Assembly (NCBI GenBank): GCA_959600835.1
Contig: CAUGNQ010000049.1
Span: 1 to 15,758, forward strand
From: an uncultured Collinsella sp.
GTDB taxonomy: Bacteria; Actinomycetota; Coriobacteriia; Coriobacteriales; Coriobacteriaceae
Direction of reading: 5' to 3'
Length of the DNA stretch: 15,758 nucleotides
Positions 5,617 through 13,449 of the stretch are shown here, in pieces. The position numbers and the translations under genes are program-made. The notes below the pieces were generated by a model that was not told the origin of the DNA, ran no database searches, and worked only from the letters and a program-made list of their open reading frames with translations. How positions within the stretch are numbered: position 1 is the stretch's first letter; each line of letters opens with the position of its first letter.

Positions 5617-5644
5617 ACTCGAGGCATCAAACGATGCCTCGAGT
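5617..5644. repeat. Perfect 12-bp hairpin between rel and the MBL gene
   Basis: ACTCGAGGCATC and GATGCCTCGAGT pair perfectly around a 4-nt loop. No T-tract follows on either strand. It sits just upstream of the MBL gene's ribosome binding site. It could be an mRNA processing or stability element, a Rho-independent-like pause, or a DNA-binding dyad. Confidence 0.7.
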
Positions 5645-5680
5645 GTAGCGAATATCGATAATGTGACACGTTCGTCGCGA

Positions 5681-8041
5681 CTAAACGCGGCGCTTAAGCT
5701 GGGCTCCACCCTCACCGGGCATCAGGCGGCGCGCGTCGTAGACCGAGTCAACGCTGCTGATGGAGGCCAGCAGCGGATCCAGACCACTCGCGTCCGAGAT
5801 CTCGACCATAAAGCGCAGGGTTGCAATACCCTCGCGGTTGGTCGACGTGGCGGCAGAAAGGATATTGCCGCCCGCATCGCCAATGGCAATGGTGACATCC
5901 TTGAGCAGGCCCATGCGGTCCAGGCACTCGACCACGATCTCGACCTGGAAGAGGGTGTCGGCAGCGCCGTCCCACTCCACTTCGATCATGCGCTCGGGAT
6001 GCTCCATAAGACCCTTGACGTTGGGACAGTTGGCGCGATGCACCGAAACGCCACGACCGCGCGTGATGAAGCCGACGATGTCGTCGCCCGTCACGGGGTT
6101 GCAGCAATGAGCCAGACGGACCAGTAGGCCGCTGTTGCTCTCGCCCTTGACGATAATGCCGTTGCTGGCGCTCTTGCCGCGCTTTTGCGGCTTGCGGTTG
6201 GAGCCGCGGGCAGGCTGCTTGACGACCTCGGCAATGGCTTCGGCTTTGGTGAGCTGTTCCTCGGGTTTGGGGTCCAAGATTTGCTCGACCTTATTGCCAA
6301 CGGCACGTGGGGCGACTTTGCCCGCACCAACGGCGGCAAACAGGTCCTCGAGCTGCTTATAGTTAAACTGCTCCGCCACGGCGTTGAGCGCACGCGTGGA
6401 TCGTGGCGTAGAGATGCCATATCCGCGCTTGCGCAGGTCCTTAGCCAGTATATCGCGGCCGGCAGCAGCGTCGTCGTCCTTGGTCGCGGCGGCGAAGTAA
6501 CGGCGGATCTTTGACTTGGCGGAAGGCGTCTTAACGATCTTGAGCCAATCACGCGACGGCTTGGAACTCTTGTTGGTCAGAATCTCGACACGGTCGCCCG
6601 TCTTGATTTCGTGCGTGAGCGGCGCTACCGCACCGTTGATCTTGGCGCCGACGCAGTGGTTGCCGACCTCGGTATGGACAGCGTAGGCAAAGTCGAGCGG
6701 CGTAGAACCGGCACGAAGCGCCATGACCTCACCCTTGGGCGTAAAGACAAAAATCTCCTGGTCAAACAGGTCAACCTTCAGCGAGTGCAGGTATTCCTTG
6801 GCATCGGTGATCTCGTCAGACGCCGCCCAATCGAGTGAATGCTTGAGCCAGTTAATCTGATCGTCCAGACGCTGCGCATCATTGGTCTTAGACGCAGACG
6901 ATCCGCCCGACTTCTTATATAGCCAGTGGGCGGCAATGCCGTACTCAGCCTGCTCATGCATCTCGTAGGTTCGAATCTGAATCTCGAGCGGGCGGGCCGT
7001 GGGGCCGATAACCGTCGTGTGGAGCGACTGGTAGTTATTGACCTTGGGCATGGCGATATAGTCTTTAAAGCGACCAGGCATGGGGTGCCACAGCGTATGC
7101 ACCGCGCCGAGCGTGGAGTAGCAATCGCGCACCGAATGCGTGATGACGCGCAGTGCCACCAGGTCGTAGATCTCGGAAAATTCCTTGCCCTTGCGCTTCA
7201 TCTTTTGGTAGATGGACCAATAGTGCTTGGAACGGCCGTTGATCTGGAAGTCCTCCAGGCCAATGCGGTTGAGCTCGTCGGTGAGTGTCTTGATGGTCTC
7301 GGCCAGATAGCGCTCACGGACCTCGCGCGACTCCGCCACCATGCGTGCGATGCGCTGGTAGGCGTCGGGCTCAAGGTAGAAGAAGGACAGGTCCTCGAGT
7401 TCCCATTTAATGGAGCTCATGCCCAGACGGTCGGCCAGGGGCGCATACACGTCCATGGTCTCGCGGGCCTTAAACAGGCGACGGTCCTCACGCAGGGCCG
7501 CAAGGGTGCGCATGTTGTGCAGACGGTCGGCAAGCTTAACGATGATGACGCGGATGTCCTTGGACATGGCGAGGAACATCTTTCGCAGCGTGAGCGCCTG
7601 TTTCTCGTCCATGCTGTCGACTTCGATGTTGGTGAGCTTGGTCACGCCATCGACGAGCTCGGCCACCGTATCGCCAAACAGGCCGGAAACATCGGCAAGC
7701 GAGGTCTCGGTATCCTCGACGGTATCGTGCAGCAGCGCGGCGCACACCACATCGCAGTCCATCTTGAGATCGGCCAAAATGATGGCCACCTCGACGGGAT
7801 GGTTGATGTACATCTCACCCGAGCGGCGCTTTTGGTTGCAGTGCTTCTCGGCAGCAAAGCAATAGGCCTGCTCCACCTTAGAAAAGTCGTCCTCATTCAT
7901 ATATTTGAGGCACAGACGCTCCAGCTTGTCGTAGCTGTCCGCCATAATCTCGGGCGGCAGCTCATCGGCATGCTTATAGTGCTCCATCTCCGAGAACGGC
8001 TGGAGGGCGGAATCATGGGCGGTACGGGCTGCGGCATCCAT
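5681..8041 (-). CDS. rel: Bifunctional (p)ppGpp synthetase/hydrolase Rel
   Basis: Rel makes (p)ppGpp from ATP and GDP/GTP on starved ribosomes and also degrades it. The HD hydrolase domain (about 50-200) is intact, with H81, H105-D106 in LLHDTVEDT, and D172 to N176 in ADRLHNMRT. The synthetase domain (about 260-380) has D293, the RFKDYIAMPKVNNYQSLHT block and E353 in PLEIQIRT. RFKD is the motif of bifunctional enzymes rather than RelA-only ones. TGS (about 429-490), the Cys-rich zinc-finger region (AHCCNP, HRANCPN; C646, C647, C672) and ACT (about 698-772) follow. At 786 residues it is full length. The start lies 15 bases after the recJ stop codon with AAGGGGA before it, so it is coupled to recJ. 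Confidence 0.96.
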   Translation of the reverse strand: MDAAARTAHDSALQPFSEMEHYKHADELPPEIMADSYDKLERLCLKYMNEDDFSKVEQAYCFAAEKHCNQKRRSGEMYINHPVEVAIILADLKMDCDVVCAALLHDTVEDTETSLADVSGLFGDTVAELVDGVTKLTNIEVDSMDEKQALTLRKMFLAMSKDIRVIIVKLADRLHNMRTLAALREDRRLFKARETMDVYAPLADRLGMSSIKWELEDLSFFYLEPDAYQRIARMVAESREVRERYLAETIKTLTDELNRIGLEDFQINGRSKHYWSIYQKMKRKGKEFSEIYDLVALRVITHSVRDCYSTLGAVHTLWHPMPGRFKDYIAMPKVNNYQSLHTTVIGPTARPLEIQIRTYEMHEQAEYGIAAHWLYKKSGGSSASKTNDAQRLDDQINWLKHSLDWAASDEITDAKEYLHSLKVDLFDQEIFVFTPKGEVMALRAGSTPLDFAYAVHTEVGNHCVGAKINGAVAPLTHEIKTGDRVEILTNKSSKPSRDWLKIVKTPSAKSKIRRYFAAATKDDDAAAGRDILAKDLRKRGYGISTPRSTRALNAVAEQFNYKQLEDLFAAVGAGKVAPRAVGNKVEQILDPKPEEQLTKAEAIAEVVKQPARGSNRKPQKRGKSASNGIIVKGESNSGLLVRLAHCCNPVTGDDIVGFITRGRGVSVHRANCPNVKGLMEHPERMIEVEWDGAADTLFQVEIVVECLDRMGLLKDVTIAIGDAGGNILSAATSTNREGIATLRFMVEISDASGLDPLLASISSVDSVYDARRLMPGEGGAQLKRRV

Positions 8042-8056
8042 CGAGGTCCCCTTCCC

Positions 8057-11000
8057 CTAGGCCCGCGGTACGATCGGGCGGTTAACTTTGGCTAGCATAT
8101 CAGAAGCGCACGAATCGAGCGCCCAACTCCGGAAGGCCGAGAACTCCATGCGCGAACGCAAGCCCTCCAAATAGCGAATTGACCTGCTCAATTGCACACG
8201 GCCGGGGTTTTCGGCCATCGCGATGCGACGGGTGTCGTCAAACCCCGAAACGCGGCAGAAGCCAAGCTCTTCGAAGATTCCCAGGCCACTTTCCACCGAG
8301 CGCTCGTCGACCGGCGTGCGGGCATCGATGGCAAGGCACATCTGCGCGATGTCGATATCGCTCGCGCTAAAGGAATCGTCCCCGGTCTTGCCGCGGTTGG
8401 AGCGCCACATGGTTTGCAGCGCGCGATAGAGCGTGACGAGCTCGTCGCGCTCGGGCGCATAGCAGTCGAGTAGGCGCTCGTTAATGCGGGCGTCGCGCGA
8501 CGAATAGAGCAGGTGAATCACGGCGGGCTGTCCATCGCGACCGGCGCGGCCACTCATCTGGTTAAACTCAATCGCGCCAAACGGCATGTGATAGAGCACG
8601 ACATGGCGAATATCGGGAAGGTTGACGCCCTCGCCAAAGGCAGAGGTCGAGACGATGCAGCTGAGGCTTCCGTCTCGGAATGCTTCCTCCACGCGGCGGC
8701 GATCGGAGCGCGCAAGCCCCGCGTTATAGAACGCGATATGGGTTGCGCAATCGGGCACACGCTTGCGCAACGTCTTGGCGAGCGCCACGGATTGGTCGCG
8801 CGAATTGACGTAAATGACGGTCTTCTCCCCCGTCGCCACGATCGACACCAAACGGTTCTCGCGGCTCGCAAGGTCGCGGTCGTCCTCGAGCTGCAGGTTC
8901 TCGCGCACCGTCTCGTCGACCACCGTGCGAGTAATCGGCAGCATGCGGGCAAGCTCGGCCACGACCGGAGCCGTCGCGGTGGCCGTCGCAGCCATAACAA
9001 CCGGGTCGCCCAGGGCTTTGAGGATATCGGGCATGTCGAGATAGGCGCTGCGGTCGCCGCCCTTGGCAAGGCCGGCGTGGTGCGCCTCATCGATAACGAC
9101 AAAGCCGATGCGGCCCGAACGCGCGAAGCGGTCACGGTGGATAGATAGGAACTCGGGCGTCGTGAGCACGATACCGGTGCGGCCCGAAGCTAGGCCGGCG
9201 AACACATCATCGCGTGCGGCCTCCACGGTCTCGCCGGTCAGCACGCCAACGCCAATGCCAAGCGCTGCCATCGTCGACGAGAGGTGATAGGCCTGGTCGG
9301 CAACAAGCGCGCGCAGCGGATAGACAAAGATACTCGCACGTCCGCGAAGGACAGCCTCGCGCGCAGCATGTACATGGAAGATGAGAGACTTGCCGCGGCC
9401 CGTTCCCATAACGGCCAAGACACTCTGGTGGTCGGCCAAGGCATCGAGCGCCTCAGCCTGCGCGCGGTGCGGCTGGTTCGATCCGATAAAGCTATGGATA
9501 AGCGAGCGCGTGAGCTCGGTATAGGAAAGCTGGGCGAGCGTCTCGCGCTTACGCGACTCCAGGCGCAGGCCGAAATCCGCCGGCTGCACGCCACGACGAA
9601 GCTCGCATGCCGGATCGTCGACGCTGGGCAGCGTGGTATCGCGGACCAGAACATCCTTGATCATGAGCTTGGGCTTCACACGCCCCTGCCAATGCTCGGC
9701 AACGGCCTCGAACACCAAGTCGACAGCGCTATCGCAGTTGATGAGCTTATCGATTTGCGGCACGCGGAACATAATGGCCGGCACACTCGCGGCGCCATCG
9801 GTCGCCACAAAGCGCATATGCTCGCCGGTTTTGCCCACCACGGCGCGGTCGCACATCGTCACGCCCTCGGCAGCCAGCAGCGGCACCTTGTTGCCCTGGC
9901 CAAACGGCTCAAGGCGGGAGATCTGCTCGATGGTCTCGATATTCAGCTCGGAAAGGTCGACGGTGGCGGCGACCTCGTCGGTGTCTTCAAAGTCCTCGGC
10001 GGGAAGCTCGGACAGCACGGCGGAAAGGCGGCGGCGGAACTCATCGAGCTTGGATGCCTCGATGGTCACACCCACCGCACCGGCATGTCCGCCGCGACGA
10101 ATCAGCAGGTCGGAACAGCGCTCGACGGCGTCAAACAGGTTGACTTTGCCCACCGAGCGACCAGAGCCGCGCGCGATACCGTCCTCGATCGAGAACAGCA
10201 GCGCCGGCACGTGATAGCGGTTGGTCAGACGGCTTGCCACGATGCCCTTGACGCCCTCGTGCCAGCCCTCGCCACCCACGACGATTGCGCGTCCGCCGTC
10301 ATAGGTCTCCTCGACCTTTGCCATGGCATCGCGCGTGAGCTCCGCCTCGATCTCACGGCGCTGGCGGTTGATTTCCTCGAGCTCAGCCGCCAGTGCGCTT
10401 GCTTCGATGGGATCGCGGGCAAGCAGCAGGTCGAGCGCCAGCTTGGGATCGGCCATGCGACCGGCAGCGTTTAAGCGGGGAATGAGCGAGAATGACAGGC
10501 CATCCGCCGTAATGCTCGAAAGGTCCGCCTTGGCGAGCGCGGCAAGCGCGATATAGCCTGGGCGAGCGGTTACGCGCATCTGCTGGATGCCCTCGGCAAC
10601 CAGCGCGCGGTTCTCGGGCGTGAGCGGCATCATGTCGGACACGGTGCCCAGCGCCGCGACCTCGATTAGCGAACGCCAATACGACGGCTTGCCCAGGCGC
10701 TCACCCAGGACTTGCACCAGCTTGAGCGCCACACCAGCACCGGCAAGCTCGCGCGAGGGGCCCTCGTCCTCGAGCTTGGGGTCGGTCAGGGGCACACCCT
10801 GCGGCACCTGGTCGGAAGGCTCGTGATGGTCCGTGACCACCAAATCGATCCCCAGGCTCTCCAGATAGGAGACCTCCTCCTTGGCGGCAATGCCGTTATC
10901 GACGGTCACGATCAGGTTGGGTTGGGCGAGCTCGTTGACGCGGTCGAGCGCCGCACGCGACAGGCCGTAGCCCTCGTCAAAGCGATGCGGAATAAACGGC

Positions 11001-11344
11001 GTGACGTTGGCGCCAAACGAACGTAGCGCCTCGGTCAACAGACAAGTCGACGTAATGCCGTCAACGTCAAAATCGCCAAAGACCGCGATGTGCTCGTGGT
11101 TGCGAATAGCGCGCTCGACGCGGTCGGCAACGACCGCCATGCCCGGAATAATGAGTGGGTCGGCCCAGTCGCGATCGAGCGAAGGCGTCAAAAACAGCTG
11201 GCCTTCCTCGATGGATGCAATGCCGTGCGCAACCATAATGCGCGCCACCAGCCCGGGTATGCCCAGGCCAGCCGAAAGCTCCTTTTCGAGCTCGGGGTTT
11301 TGCCGAGCGACCGCCCAGCGATGCGTCGTCTTAAGCGATGACAT
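8057..11344 (-). CDS. recJ: RecJ exonuclease fused to a RecQ-like helicase
   Basis: Residues 1-570 form RecJ, the 5'-3' single-strand exonuclease of recombination and mismatch repair. The DHH motifs are GDFDVDG (D91, D93, D95), VDNG (D149), TDHHE (D172-H174) and TDPK (D188); the DHHA1 motif RRGGHAGAVG lies at 417-426, and an OB-like domain follows. Residues 610-1095 form an SF2 helicase, with Walker A GTGRGKS (647-653), DEAH (752-755), ATATAT (786-791) and motif VI QMSGRAGRDG (929-938). The family layout is RecQ-like, but the usual RecQ zinc-binding cysteine set is not evident. All catalytic residues of both halves are kept and no stop or frameshift separates them. RecJ proteins are usually about 570 residues. 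I take the ATG at 11344, GGGGG upstream; a GTG at 11389 would add 15 residues. It heads the run with rel and the MBL gene. Confidence 0.93.
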   Translation of the reverse strand: MSSLKTTHRWAVARQNPELEKELSAGLGIPGLVARIMVAHGIASIEEGQLFLTPSLDRDWADPLIIPGMAVVADRVERAIRNHEHIAVFGDFDVDGITSTCLLTEALRSFGANVTPFIPHRFDEGYGLSRAALDRVNELAQPNLIVTVDNGIAAKEEVSYLESLGIDLVVTDHHEPSDQVPQGVPLTDPKLEDEGPSRELAGAGVALKLVQVLGERLGKPSYWRSLIEVAALGTVSDMMPLTPENRALVAEGIQQMRVTARPGYIALAALAKADLSSITADGLSFSLIPRLNAAGRMADPKLALDLLLARDPIEASALAAELEEINRQRREIEAELTRDAMAKVEETYDGGRAIVVGGEGWHEGVKGIVASRLTNRYHVPALLFSIEDGIARGSGRSVGKVNLFDAVERCSDLLIRRGGHAGAVGVTIEASKLDEFRRRLSAVLSELPAEDFEDTDEVAATVDLSELNIETIEQISRLEPFGQGNKVPLLAAEGVTMCDRAVVGKTGEHMRFVATDGAASVPAIMFRVPQIDKLINCDSAVDLVFEAVAEHWQGRVKPKLMIKDVLVRDTTLPSVDDPACELRRGVQPADFGLRLESRKRETLAQLSYTELTRSLIHSFIGSNQPHRAQAEALDALADHQSVLAVMGTGRGKSLIFHVHAAREAVLRGRASIFVYPLRALVADQAYHLSSTMAALGIGVGVLTGETVEAARDDVFAGLASGRTGIVLTTPEFLSIHRDRFARSGRIGFVVIDEAHHAGLAKGGDRSAYLDMPDILKALGDPVVMAATATATAPVVAELARMLPITRTVVDETVRENLQLEDDRDLASRENRLVSIVATGEKTVIYVNSRDQSVALAKTLRKRVPDCATHIAFYNAGLARSDRRRVEEAFRDGSLSCIVSTSAFGEGVNLPDIRHVVLYHMPFGAIEFNQMSGRAGRDGQPAVIHLLYSSRDARINERLLDCYAPERDELVTLYRALQTMWRSNRGKTGDDSFSASDIDIAQMCLAIDARTPVDERSVESGLGIFEELGFCRVSGFDDTRRIAMAENPGRVQLSRSIRYLEGLRSRMEFSAFRSWALDSCASDMLAKVNRPIVPRA

Positions 11345-11396
11345 AGGCGCCCACCCCCGATAGGGGCAGGTCGCCGCGATACCTCTCACGGTTCAT
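11331..11396 (-). CDS. Possible 21-codon leader ORF overlapping the recJ start
   Basis: A minus-strand ATG (11394-11396) opens a 21-codon frame that runs through the recJ start and stops with TAA at 11331-11333, in a different frame from recJ. GAGG lies 10 bases upstream. It could couple translation to recJ. The peptide has no recognisable feature and chance is a fair explanation. Confidence 0.2.
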   Translation of the reverse strand: MNRERYRGDLPLSGVGAYVIA

Positions 11397-11452
11397 AGCG
11401 ATGAGTCCTCTGTGTATGCCCGCTTCGGCAGGCAGATCTGTTGAACGGATTA

Positions 11453-11484
11453 ATTATACCGTGCGGCACGGACGTACAACGTCC
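11453..11484 (-). promoter_or_regulatory. recJ promoter with an overlapping 6-3-6 dyad
   Basis: A perfect minus-strand TATAAT lies at 11453-11458, about 110 bases before recJ. TTGTAC with a 15-base spacer is the nearest -35-like hexamer. The perfect dyad GGACGT-ACA-ACGTCC (11470-11484) covers that -35 position, which is where a repressor would bind. The regulator is not identifiable. Confidence 0.55.
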
Positions 11485-11522
11485 AGCACGCCGCGGTTTC
11501 GATAAACGAGGGCGGTAATAGC

Positions 11523-11537
11523 CTCGAAATATTCGAG
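11523..11537. promoter_or_regulatory. Second 6-3-6 dyad, CTCGAA-ATA-TTCGAG
   Basis: A perfect 15-base dyad in the divergent region between recJ and the transporter, about 80 bases before the transporter start. It has the same geometry as the dyad at 11470-11484 but an unrelated sequence. It may be a transporter operator. No convincing plus-strand promoter is seen near it. Confidence 0.4.
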
Positions 11538-11619
11538 CGTTTCTGACGCACGGACGCATGCGAGCGTCTAGCATATCCATTCAAAACGAATTCACGAACA
11601 AAGGGAGTCACAAGAGCAT

Positions 11620-12618
11620 ATGAAGCAATGGGTTGGACTGGGCAAGTTTCTCGCGGGGCACATGCAGGTCATCGTTCCGATTTGCGTGGCGCTCGGCGTG
11701 CTCTTTCCCCAACAGATTGGCGTGCTCAAGCCCATCGTTCCCGCCCTGTTTGCCTTTATGACATTCCAAGGCGCGCTCAGCAACACTTTCCATCAGGTTA
11801 CTGAGGTGTTCCGCCGTCCGCTGCATCTGATTGCGGCATTGCTCGTCTCGGCGGCGCTCATCCCCCTTGCAGCCTATGCCGCAGGATCGTTGTTCTTTGG
11901 TTCCAACCCAAACCTTGTCTGCGGCATCGTGCTCGAGTACAGCGTACCCGTGGCAGTCACCGCCTTTATGTGGATCAGCATGTTCGGCGGCAACGGCCCG
12001 CTCGCGCTCACCATCATCCTGACGTCCTCGGTCATCTCGCCCGTCACGATTCCGCTCACGCTTAAGCTCCTGCTGGGTGCCACCGTTGCAATCGATGTTC
12101 CGGGCATGATGCAGAACATGGCCTTTATGATCGCCATCCCCGCCGTGCTCGGCATCGTGATCAACGAGTTCACGCGCGGATGGGGACACGAGAAACTCTC
12201 CCCCGCGCTTTCGCCCGCCTGCAAGTTCATGATGATGGGTGTCATCGCGTCCAACTCCACCGCCATGAGCGAGTACGTGCTGCACATGAATGCGGTGCGC
12301 CTGGAAGTCGCCCTCTTTATTATGACCTTCGCCATCAGCGGCTTTGTCGTCGGCATTCTGGTCGCCCGCGCGCTGCATCTGCCATATAGCGAGACGACTA
12401 CCATGTGCTTTACCTGCGGCATGCGTAACATCTCTTCGGGCGCCGTCATCGCCACGCAGTACTTTCCAGGCGAAGTCGTGTTTCCCGTCATGTGCGGAAC
12501 GCTGTTTCAGCAGGTGCTGGCCTCGATTATCGGGCACCTCTTTGAGCGCCTAACCGGCGAGGAGCGCGCCAAACAGCGCAAGCGGGTCAAGGCTGGGCGC
12601 GACGCGATGGCACGCTAG
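11620..12618 (+). CDS. BASS-family (bile acid:sodium symporter-like) transporter
   Basis: A very hydrophobic protein of 332 residues with about nine or ten membrane segments, starting near residue 15, and a short basic cytoplasmic tail (after about 310). Paired glycine/proline breaks and the region SETTTMCFTCGMRNISSGAVIA (about 257-277) resemble the SBF/BASS fold, which imports organic anions or vitamins with sodium. In typical members the cross-over motif reads G-x-Q-N; here it reads GMRN (R269, N270), so the sodium or substrate site may differ. The substrate is not predictable; gut bacteria use such proteins for bile acids, pantothenate or keto acids. The ATG has only a distant GGGAG upstream. 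It is transcribed away from recJ and meets the DUF4931 gene tail to tail. Confidence 0.82.
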   Translation: MKQWVGLGKFLAGHMQVIVPICVALGVLFPQQIGVLKPIVPALFAFMTFQGALSNTFHQVTEVFRRPLHLIAALLVSAALIPLAAYAAGSLFFGSNPNLVCGIVLEYSVPVAVTAFMWISMFGGNGPLALTIILTSSVISPVTIPLTLKLLLGATVAIDVPGMMQNMAFMIAIPAVLGIVINEFTRGWGHEKLSPALSPACKFMMMGVIASNSTAMSEYVLHMNAVRLEVALFIMTFAISGFVVGILVARALHLPYSETTTMCFTCGMRNISSGAVIATQYFPGEVVFPVMCGTLFQQVLASIIGHLFERLTGEERAKQRKRVKAGRDAMAR

Positions 12619-12625
12619 GCAGCAC

Positions 12626-12652
12626 ACTTTTCGAAGGCGCTCGCCTTGCTAT
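12626..12652. repeat. Small hairpin between convergent genes
   Basis: AAGGCG-CT-CGCCTT lies in the 30-base gap between the transporter and the DUF4931 gene. It has no T-tract on either side, so a terminator role for both genes is possible but weak. Confidence 0.3.
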
Positions 12653-13446
12653 ACGAGCGTTTCCAGATGCGCGCGTAGGCGCTCAGCATCGATATCGAGC
12701 GTGGTCTCGGCATTAACCTGGGCCAGACGATAGCCCACGAAGTAGGGCGATACCACCCAACGTGGCAACGCCTTGGCAATGGTCCGGCCGTCCATGTGGT
12801 AGAAGAACAAGTTGTACGACTCCGCGCGACCGCCGTGGTGTTCGTGCAGGATATAGCGCAGGGCCACCTGAATCGCATCGGCAAACAGGTCCGCTTCGGC
12901 TTGGTCGCGGGCGTCGTCGCTGGCGGCGATTCCCTGTGGGACTGAAACATTGACCTCAAAGAACCCCATGATCGGTTCGGTTGAGATGTTGACCGAGACT
13001 CTCCCCTGTTGCCAGACATTGACGCCTTCGAAATTGGCGGAAGTCAGCGCCGCATAGCCGTCCTCCTGTTCCAAGCCCACAATCTGCATGTGTGGATGGA
13101 CGAGACTGCCGCCCGAAAGCGGGCCTTTGTTCTTGTACATGAGCACACTGCGGTACTGTTGGGAATCGATCATCTGCTGCCAACAGCCCAGGGCAAACCG
13201 CATCACATGATGCAGCTCATCTGGTTCATAGGTCGCCAGGTCGGCGTCGTGATTGGCCGACTCGATCAATACGGTCTGACGGGTGGCCCGCAAGGTCTTG
13301 AACTTATTCTCGAGCCAGATGCAGTCACCATCGCGCTGGATGATGTTGGCGAGCCCCTCCGTGTCGCAAAAGGGGCACGCGGTGCCAGGGCGACGATTAT
13401 CGTCGGGCTTGCCGCTCGCCTGCTGGACGTCAAATACCAGCGCCAC
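12649..13446 (-). CDS. GalT/HIT-like protein, DUF4931 type
   Basis: The 265-residue protein resembles galactose-1-phosphate uridylyltransferase of the HIT superfamily but is shorter (GalT about 350). CPFC (C24, C27), H66 in IESANHD and H117 match the GalT zinc ligands, and HPHMQI (117-122) places H119 as the uridylylated nucleophile. It therefore keeps the parts for nucleotidyl transfer or hydrolysis, but sugar specificity cannot be read. GTG is the start, with GGGGG seven to eight bases upstream. It begins 3 bases after the cutC stop, so the two are almost certainly cotranscribed. It is not a classical Leloir galT: no galK or galE is nearby. Confidence 0.8.
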   Translation of the reverse strand: MALVFDVQQASGKPDDNRRPGTACPFCDTEGLANIIQRDGDCIWLENKFKTLRATRQTVLIESANHDADLATYEPDELHHVMRFALGCWQQMIDSQQYRSVLMYKNKGPLSGGSLVHPHMQIVGLEQEDGYAALTSANFEGVNVWQQGRVSVNISTEPIMGFFEVNVSVPQGIAASDDARDQAEADLFADAIQVALRYILHEHHGGRAESYNLFFYHMDGRTIAKALPRWVVSPYFVGYRLAQVNAETTLDIDAERLRAHLETLV

Positions 13447-13449
13447 GGG

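Noticed and set aside
6926..8095. Long plus-strand open frame (389 codons) opposite rel
   Set aside because: It is fully antisense to the conserved Rel domains, rich in His/Gly/Leu as expected for the reverse of a high-GC gene, and shows no family motif or ribosome binding site.
9284..10474. Long plus-strand open frame (396 codons) opposite recJ-helicase
   Set aside because: It is antisense to intact RecJ and helicase motifs; the composition is that of a shadow frame in high-GC DNA.
11608..12537. Minus-strand frame opposite the BASS transporter
   Set aside because: Its unusual His/Gly/Asp-rich composition is the reverse complement of hydrophobic membrane codons. The plus-strand protein has real membrane segments.
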